From assembly GCA_049652985.1 (NCBI GenBank), contig JBASFK010000001.1, positions 356,131 through 420,130 of the forward strand: a stretch of 64,000 nt of DNA. The letters run 5' to 3'. This stretch comes from UBA7657 sp049652985 (GTDB taxonomy: Bacteria > Pseudomonadota > Alphaproteobacteria > Micavibrionales > Micavibrionaceae). The position numbers were made by a program, and so were the translations under genes. The notes under the pieces were generated by a model, which searched no databases, was not told the origin of the DNA, and saw only the letters and a list, made by a program, of their open reading frames with translations. Below, in pieces: positions 59,867 to 64,000 of this stretch; position 1 is the first letter of the stretch; each line of letters starts with the position of its first letter.

Positions 59867-60270
59867 CGCACACCCTTTGCTTTTAAATATTCGGCCTTCA
59901 TTTCCTTGAAAATTTCGTAATCTTCTTTAGTGAGAATAACGCCCTCGATGCCGACAAGGCTCGGCGCGCTCCATGTCGTTACCAGCTCTGTGGTCGTCCC
60001 GGAGCTTTCGATCGGCTCAAAATCCGGCGGCGGAATAAAAACCATTATCGTCAAACATATGAAAAAAATAGCAATTACCGCTGTAACAACTTTATCAAAC
60101 AACGTCTCTGCAGAGGAAGGATAAGCAGCATCGACGGCGGCACCAGCCTTTTCAATGCTTAAACATTTTTCGCATCTTCCGCATGGCGACAGTGCCGACG
60201 ATACCGGCCCAGTCCTGAAATCGTGGCTGCGATAATCGCAACTATCCAATTTTAAAATATTATTTTTCAT
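59863..60270 (-). CDS. Cys-motif membrane protein of the element
   Basis: 135 residues. The N-terminal part has a CGRCEKC metal-binding-type motif (about 30-36) and one membrane helix (VVTAVIAIFFICLTIMVFI, about 61-79); the C-terminal part is soluble. Not recognised. Four-base overlaps on both sides place it in a tight operon. Confidence 0.6.
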   Translation of the reverse strand: MKNNILKLDSCDYRSHDFRTGPVSSALSPCGRCEKCLSIEKAGAAVDAAYPSSAETLFDKVVTAVIAIFFICLTIMVFIPPPDFEPIESSGTTTELVTTWSAPSLVGIEGVILTKEDYEIFKEMKAEYLKAKGVR

Positions 60271-60425
60271 GGCCTTGTCGCCTCATCACTGCCACTTTCG
60301 AACATGGTGACATAGCCGGCATCAAGTAAAGCCATGGCTGCTTCTTTACCCGCTGTCGTATTCCCTCCGTCGATGTTAAAATTCTCAGTGCGAAGCATGC
60401 GTTTATGTATCTGATAAAGCTTCAT
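60267..60425 (-). CDS. Small hypothetical protein of the element
   Basis: 52 residues (MKLYQIHKRMLRTENF start), not recognised. Four-base overlap with the next gene (ATGA) and a 23-base overlap with the previous one support a coupled operon. AAGGAG lies upstream of the ATG. Confidence 0.55.
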   Translation of the reverse strand: MKLYQIHKRMLRTENFNIDGGNTTAGKEAAMALLDAGYVTMFESGSDEATRP

Positions 60426-60723
60426 CTTCACTCCTTAAGCTGGTCAATATTTTTGCACCCAGCATTTCTGTTTTTCCGTGCCGAATTGTCCCAAGATCGA
60501 TCACCTTGGCGTCATGCGCCGTTTCATGGAGCGAGAGCCTATTTTTCCCTGTGGTCAGGTTGTGCTCGTAAAGCCGCAGCCACAGGAACCGCATCACGAT
60601 AAATTCACCGCCGAGATATTCCTGCTCCATGATGACGGGAAACCAGGCGAAGCGCTTCTCCCAGCGCGCCGCTGGCACCGGCGAAAACTGTGCGATATTA
60701 TTTTTTTCCGAAGCGTTTTCCAT
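60403..60723 (-). CDS. Hypothetical protein of the element
   Basis: 106 residues, soluble, with an aromatic-rich centre (WEKRFAWFPVIMEQEYLGG then FIVMRFLWLRLYEH). Not recognised. It overlaps the preceding zinc-finger-like ORF by 26 bases. Confidence 0.55.
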   Translation of the reverse strand: MENASEKNNIAQFSPVPAARWEKRFAWFPVIMEQEYLGGEFIVMRFLWLRLYEHNLTTGKNRLSLHETAHDAKVIDLGTIRHGKTEMLGAKILTSLRSEDEALSDT

Positions 60724-60829
60724 TAACCGTCTTTCTCAAATAGCCATTGCCATCACAAATTTCGCAGTCGCCCTGGCTGGTTTCTCCTTCGCCGCCGCAG
60801 TTCCAGCAGACATCGTCGTTATCTGCCAT
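60698..60829 (-). CDS. Tiny Cys-rich zinc-finger-like protein A
   Basis: 43 residues with CWNCGGEG and CEICDGNG, i.e. two CxxCxGxG units like half of a DnaJ zinc centre. This is enough for one zinc site. The reading is preferred over a competing same-strand frame because of these motifs. It overlaps protein B by 11 bases. Confidence 0.65.
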   Translation of the reverse strand: MADNDDVCWNCGGEGETSQGDCEICDGNGYLRKTVNGKRFGKK

Positions 60830-60941
60830 CTATCAGCCCATGGCCGTGGCAGGCTAAGCATGCGCCGCCATTTGGTCCCCTGCCTTCTCCGCAGCAAGCC
60901 ATGCAGATACAGGGCGGCAACGCATAAGTCTCTCCTGTCAT
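60819..60941 (-). CDS. Tiny Cys-rich zinc-finger-like protein B
   Basis: 40 residues with CMACCGEG and CLACHGHG, again two CxxCxGxG units. The start overlaps the upstream gene stop (ATGA). Similar architecture to protein A suggests the two were once one gene or duplicated. Confidence 0.65.
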   Translation of the reverse strand: MTGETYALPPCICMACCGEGRGPNGGACLACHGHGLIDGR

Positions 60942-61195
60942 ACGTCACCTTTCTCCCCTATTAATTTATGTTTCCGCGCTAGCCAGTCCGGGATCTGGAC
61001 GGTCGCCATTTTGCCCTGCACGCCTTTCGGCGCGGGCGATTCATTGCTGATGCGGACTTGCGAAATCGGCAACCAGAATTCGCGTTCGCCTTCGTTGAAC
61101 AGGATGGCGTCCGCCGAACGGAGCACGATGCGGCCGTTGTAGGTTTCGCCGTCGATGTCGCGCATCGAGGTGTTGTGGCCGAACAGGTCTTTCAT
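60938..61195 (-). CDS. Hypothetical protein of the element
   Basis: 85 residues with an OB-like strand pattern (GRIVLRSADAILFNEGERE then FWLPISQVRIS), similar in style to small phage proteins; not assigned. It starts in the ParB-family gene stop (ATGA). Confidence 0.6.
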   Translation of the reverse strand: MKDLFGHNTSMRDIDGETYNGRIVLRSADAILFNEGEREFWLPISQVRISNESPAPKGVQGKMATVQIPDWLARKHKLIGEKGDV

Positions 61196-62892
61196 TTTTT
61201 TGCCTTTCTGATTTTCGCCTTGTCGGGTTTTTTTGACTGCGGCGCACGCAGCAGCTCCGGCAGCCAGCCGGTGCCTTTCAGTTCACGCTCAGCCATGCCG
61301 GCGAGCGCTTTCCTTTTCGCGTTGATGTGCGCGGGGGTGACCTGGCGCTTGCCCTCTTTCAGGGCTTTCAGCTGCAGGTCCTTACTGACTTTGCCGAAAT
61401 AATTCTCTGCCGTCGGCGTGAAATATTTCGTCATGTCGAGCTTGAGCGCAACGGCCAGCTGGTTAGCGTGCCTGGAGCTGGCGGTGGGTGACGAGTCCGG
61501 CCGGTTCTGCACGGCGTCGATCGTCGGCCCGGCGCAGAACGCCAGCAGGTCCAGGAGCGTGGCTTGCTTTTGTGCCAGGCACCAGTCCCAAAGGTTCGCC
61601 TTGCTGCCGATTTTCTTTTTCCAGAGCGCCTGCGAAATAACAATGGTTTTCGCTTGCCTTGTATCTTCGACTTCCGCCGGCAACTGGTCGGACGCGTCGA
61701 TTTTCAGGCAGCTCGAGCGCTCGTAATATTTCTCGTCGTAAACGATGCGCAGCGCCATGGTGTAAACGACTGCGGCAAGGGCGATATCAGGCCGGAGCAG
61801 CAGCTCCGCGGCCAGCCCGGCCGTGCGGTGTGAGGTCAGGGTTGTCACCAGCGCGGCGGAGAGCGGTGCTTTTTTCTTTTTCTTCTCGAGGGATTTACCC
61901 TTCGGCAAATCCTTCGGCAGGATATAACCGCGGTGGATTTCCGTCTTGCCTTCATAGCCGATCGAGACGACAGCGAAGCCCTTCTCGAGGATCGCCGGGG
62001 CATATTTTTTCTTGCCGCCTGGTTGGTCGACCTGTTTGTATTTTGACCATTCGGAATATTCATGCTGCTCGCGGATTTCAACCCGGCTCCAGCCTTCGGC
62101 TTTCACACGCGCCGCCGCCTTTTCCAGCTTCTCGCTGACCAGTTTTGTCAGCAGTTCTTTGTCAGAAATAAAAACATCGTCGTCGTTTTCGGCGAAGAGA
62201 TCGCCGCGGGTCTTGCCGCCGGCGTCCTGGTAGGCCTTGAGGGTTACAAATTGAACGCGGCGGTCGTCGCCCTGGATTTCGCTTTTCGTGAAATGCCGGG
62301 TGACGATGTGCGAATTATCGCGCTGCCATTTCGAGGTCGACTTCCAGAACTTTTCCTGCGCCTTGTGATCGTTGGTTATCGCATAGGCCATGACCACTTC
62401 GATGTCGATCTCTTCGTCGCGGTAAGCCTGCAGGATGACCGGCGCGACGTTGGCCAGTTTCAGGCGCTGCAGGACATATTTTTCCGTCTGGCCGAAGCGT
62501 GCGGCGATCTCGGATGCTTTCTCACCCTTATCGACCATTGCCTTGAAGGCGTCGAATTCATCGGCCGGGTGCATGTTCTCGCGCACGGCATTGGCGGTCA
62601 GACTGATCTCGGTCGCTTTGTCCTCGGCGCAGGCCTCAACCCTGACGGGATGATCGTTGGCGATATCGCCGCGCGCGGCGAGGATGCCCAGCGCCTCCAG
62701 CCGGCGGCCACCGTCGACGACATGGATTTTCTTTTCCTTTTTGAAACCGATGAGCGGGTGCAGCAGCCCGTTGGCGGCGATCGACGCGACCAGTTCGTTT
62801 ATGCCTTCCTTAGAACCGGCCGTCTTGCGGACATTGCCCTTCCATTTGACGAGTTCATTCAGCGGTACCGTGCTAGCGGGTGATGCAGTCAT
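61192..62892 (-). CDS. ParB/Spo0J-family protein
   Basis: 566 residues. The N-terminal CTPase/ParB domain has the motifs VVDGGRRLEALGIL and NAVRENMHPADEFDAF, and the HTH follows (KASEIAARFGQTEKYVLQRL). The long C-terminal part (about 200-566) has no family I recognise, and the protein is longer than chromosomal ParB. No ParA is seen in the window. Probably involved in partition, replication or regulation of the element. Confidence 0.85.
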   Translation of the reverse strand: MTASPASTVPLNELVKWKGNVRKTAGSKEGINELVASIAANGLLHPLIGFKKEKKIHVVDGGRRLEALGILAARGDIANDHPVRVEACAEDKATEISLTANAVRENMHPADEFDAFKAMVDKGEKASEIAARFGQTEKYVLQRLKLANVAPVILQAYRDEEIDIEVVMAYAITNDHKAQEKFWKSTSKWQRDNSHIVTRHFTKSEIQGDDRRVQFVTLKAYQDAGGKTRGDLFAENDDDVFISDKELLTKLVSEKLEKAAARVKAEGWSRVEIREQHEYSEWSKYKQVDQPGGKKKYAPAILEKGFAVVSIGYEGKTEIHRGYILPKDLPKGKSLEKKKKKAPLSAALVTTLTSHRTAGLAAELLLRPDIALAAVVYTMALRIVYDEKYYERSSCLKIDASDQLPAEVEDTRQAKTIVISQALWKKKIGSKANLWDWCLAQKQATLLDLLAFCAGPTIDAVQNRPDSSPTASSRHANQLAVALKLDMTKYFTPTAENYFGKVSKDLQLKALKEGKRQVTPAHINAKRKALAGMAERELKGTGWLPELLRAPQSKKPDKAKIRKAKK

Positions 62893-62944
62893 TGTAGTCT
62901 CCTAGGGTTGCGCCGCTTATAAGGTCGCGGCTTTGGTTTAATAA

Positions 62945-63259
62945 TTATTTTTGTTCTTCACGCTCGAGGGCGGCATTAGCGAGCGGCGTTCCAGTCAGCA
63001 TTCCTAAAGCGCCCATGTACAGATCGAGCAGCTCTTCCTGCTCACGAATTTTTTCGGGCTCCATTTTGCGGAGCCTGATTATTCTGCGAATTGTTGGCGC
63101 GTCGAAACCTGCGCCTTTGGCCTCGGCGTAAACCTGCTTTATATCGTCTGCGAAGCTTTTCTTTTCCTCTTCGAGACGCTCGATACGTTCGATAATGGAT
63201 TTAAGCCTTTTGCTTTCAACTGCACCGGAGTTGTGTCCGATGCCTTTTTTCTTAGCCAT
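62945..63259 (-). CDS. GapR-like DUF2312 protein
   Basis: 104 residues with the DUF2312 signature (ADDIKQVYAEAKGAGFDAPT, IRRIIRLRKMEPE) and a following LDLYMGALGM segment. In Caulobacter GapR binds overtwisted DNA. I chose the ATG at 63259 because it gives the usual Gly/Lys start (MAKKKGIGHNSG). It overlaps the next gene by eight bases. Confidence 0.88.
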   Translation of the reverse strand: MAKKKGIGHNSGAVESKRLKSIIERIERLEEEKKSFADDIKQVYAEAKGAGFDAPTIRRIIRLRKMEPEKIREQEELLDLYMGALGMLTGTPLANAALEREEQK

Positions 63260-63551
63260 AGTCTTTCCTTTTCTGTTTTGGTCGTGACAATTTTTTTGGG
63301 GGGCTCGCCCTACGCCGTGGCGGCACGGCGAAACGGATATTCCAGGCATGAGCTGGGGCAATACTTCCGTCTTGAAGCCTAATTGTATAAGTCTGGAGAA
63401 CAACGTATCTGCAGTGTTCGGTGAAGCGCCGGGTGCCGTTAATGTCGATGACATTGCCGTAGCTTTTTTTACCGTTCTCCCAAACAGCGAGGACCCGGTC
63501 CCCCTTCCGAACCCTCCCGCCGATCTGTCGCTTCGCGAAAACTTCCTTCAT
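63252..63551 (-). CDS. Hypothetical basic protein of the element
   Basis: 99 residues from the ATG at 63551; longer in-frame starts lie within the next gene. The middle has an OB/Tudor-like pattern (KGDRVLAVWENGKKSYGNVI), and the tail is Lys/Arg/Pro-rich, suggesting nucleic-acid binding (inference). Not recognised. Confidence 0.55.
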   Translation of the reverse strand: MKEVFAKRQIGGRVRKGDRVLAVWENGKKSYGNVIDINGTRRFTEHCRYVVLQTYTIRLQDGSIAPAHAWNIRFAVPPRRRASPPKKLSRPKQKRKDYG

Positions 63552-63558
63552 GGCTTGA

Positions 63559-64000
63559 TTATTCCGCGTCCACGTCGATGCCGGTAATCTCCTTGAAGAG
63601 CGCCGCATCGAAATTCGGAAGTTGCCTGACTTTATCGCGGTCTTCCTTGTCGGATTTATTCCATGATTCCTGAAACACTTCCCGGTAATCGCGTTTTTTG
63701 AGATAGCCGCCCGCAACGAAAAATTTCGGATTGTCGATCTTCTCCTGGTCCGTCATTTCGTTTTCGGATATCCAGACCGTGAGATCGATATAAAGAAAGC
63801 GAGGCTTATAGGATTCATCCCAAACAGCAACATCGCAGGGCTTGTTAAAGACAAGAATGCTTTCAGGTGTATTCGTATTGAAATACCCGCTGTTCCTGTG
63901 GCCGCTGTTCCAGTCGCCGCTGTTCCAGTCGCCGCTGTTCCTGTGGCCGCTGTTCCTGTGGCCGCTGTTCCTGTGGCCGCTGTTCCAGTCGCCGCTGTTC
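63559..64000 (-). CDS. Pentapeptide-like repeat phage protein (partial)
   Basis: The frame is open through the right edge. Reading 5' to 3' it begins with at least seven NSGDW/NSGHR units, then NSGYF, followed by a conserved C-terminal part (FNKPCDVAVWDESYKPRFLY, then AGGYLKKRDYREVF and a LPNFDAALFKEITGI ending). This matches a widespread phage family with SGxxN repeats. The 5' end is missing. An internal ATG at 63756 is not the real start. Confidence 0.8.
   Translation of the reverse strand, partial: NSGDWNSGHRNSGHRNSGHRNSGDWNSGDWNSGHRNSGYFNTNTPESILVFNKPCDVAVWDESYKPRFLYIDLTVWISENEMTDQEKIDNPKFFVAGGYLKKRDYREVFQESWNKSDKEDRDKVRQLPNFDAALFKEITGIDVDAE
63890..64000. repeat. 15-base tandem repeat coding for pentapeptides
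   Basis: Seven full units plus a partial one reach the window end, alternating two versions that code NSGHR or NSGDW. Order seen on the plus strand: HR, DW, DW, HR, HR, HR, DW. The nucleotide identity between units is near perfect, implying recent unequal exchange. Confidence 0.85.

Larger units (their letters stand above)
57899..64000. mobile_element. Integrated element next to tRNA-Phe (left part)
   Basis: All genes from 58.0 kb to the window end lie on the minus strand and are phage- or plasmid-like: tyrosine integrase, excisionase-like protein, ASCH protein, ParB-family protein, GapR-like protein and a repeat protein, with many four-base overlaps. The left boundary is presumably the tRNA 3' end. 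The other attachment site must lie to the right of 64000, so size and completeness are unknown. Confidence 0.8.

Noticed and set aside
60736..60948. 70-codon minus-strand frame across the zinc-finger micro-ORFs
   Set aside because: It lacks any motif, whereas the two shorter frames show clear CxxCxGxG pairs and coupled starts.
63890..64000. CRISPR array
   Set aside because: The units are contiguous 15-mers in a coding frame with no spacers.

Overview
The window comes from an alphaproteobacterial chromosome, moderately GC-rich (mostly mid-50s to about 60% by eye). The main evidence is gene order: dgt, SPOR protein, nagZ, scpA, scpB, tatA, tatB, tatC, zapE in one run, then dcd, murA, hisG and infA, maf, rng. 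A GapR-type (DUF2312) protein in the integrated element fits. A predatory or Micavibrio-like lineage is possible, but nothing in the sequence proves it. There are three tRNAs (Met, Thr, Phe) and no rRNA or CRISPR array.

Layout. 1-14.2 kb is housekeeping: tRNA modification (MnmC halves, Sua5), an M3 peptidase, an arginase-family enzyme, a CheD-like protein without its catalytic residues, a sterol-desaturase-family enzyme, anmK, tyrS, a large AsmA-like envelope protein and bcp. 14.2-16.2 kb is a small-protein island with two near-identical promoters. 16.2-20.6 kb holds a cysteine desulfurase/ferredoxin pair, several very small proteins, SRPBCC proteins and an ArsR switch. 20.7-22.5 kb has a MEDS-domain protein followed by an AT-rich patch with a broken HTH gene. 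22.7-34.6 kb carries mnmA, tRNA-Met, a CDGSH protein, a nucleosidase/MFS operon, a complete RND efflux pump and an oppositely oriented MacAB-like ABC exporter with its adaptor.

34.9-38.5 kb is the most distinctive chromosomal part: a 556-residue coiled-coil protein followed by a 595-residue protein that fuses a GH108 muramidase to an M23 endopeptidase, with no signal peptide. Two tandem malate/lactate-dehydrogenase paralogs come next, then the scp/tat/nagZ operon, and then erpA, a truncated haemoglobin, xth and a lipoprotein whose signal peptide is encoded by a palindromic repeat. Three tandem stand-alone receiver-domain proteins follow, then dcd, murA, hisG, infA, maf and rng.

From tRNA-Phe (57.8 kb) to the right edge lies an integrated element: a tyrosine integrase next to the tRNA 3' end, an excisionase-like protein, an ASCH protein, several tiny overlapping ORFs including two Cys-rich zinc-finger-like ones, a ParB-family protein, a GapR-like protein and a pentapeptide-like repeat protein cut by the window end. 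The far boundary is outside the window.
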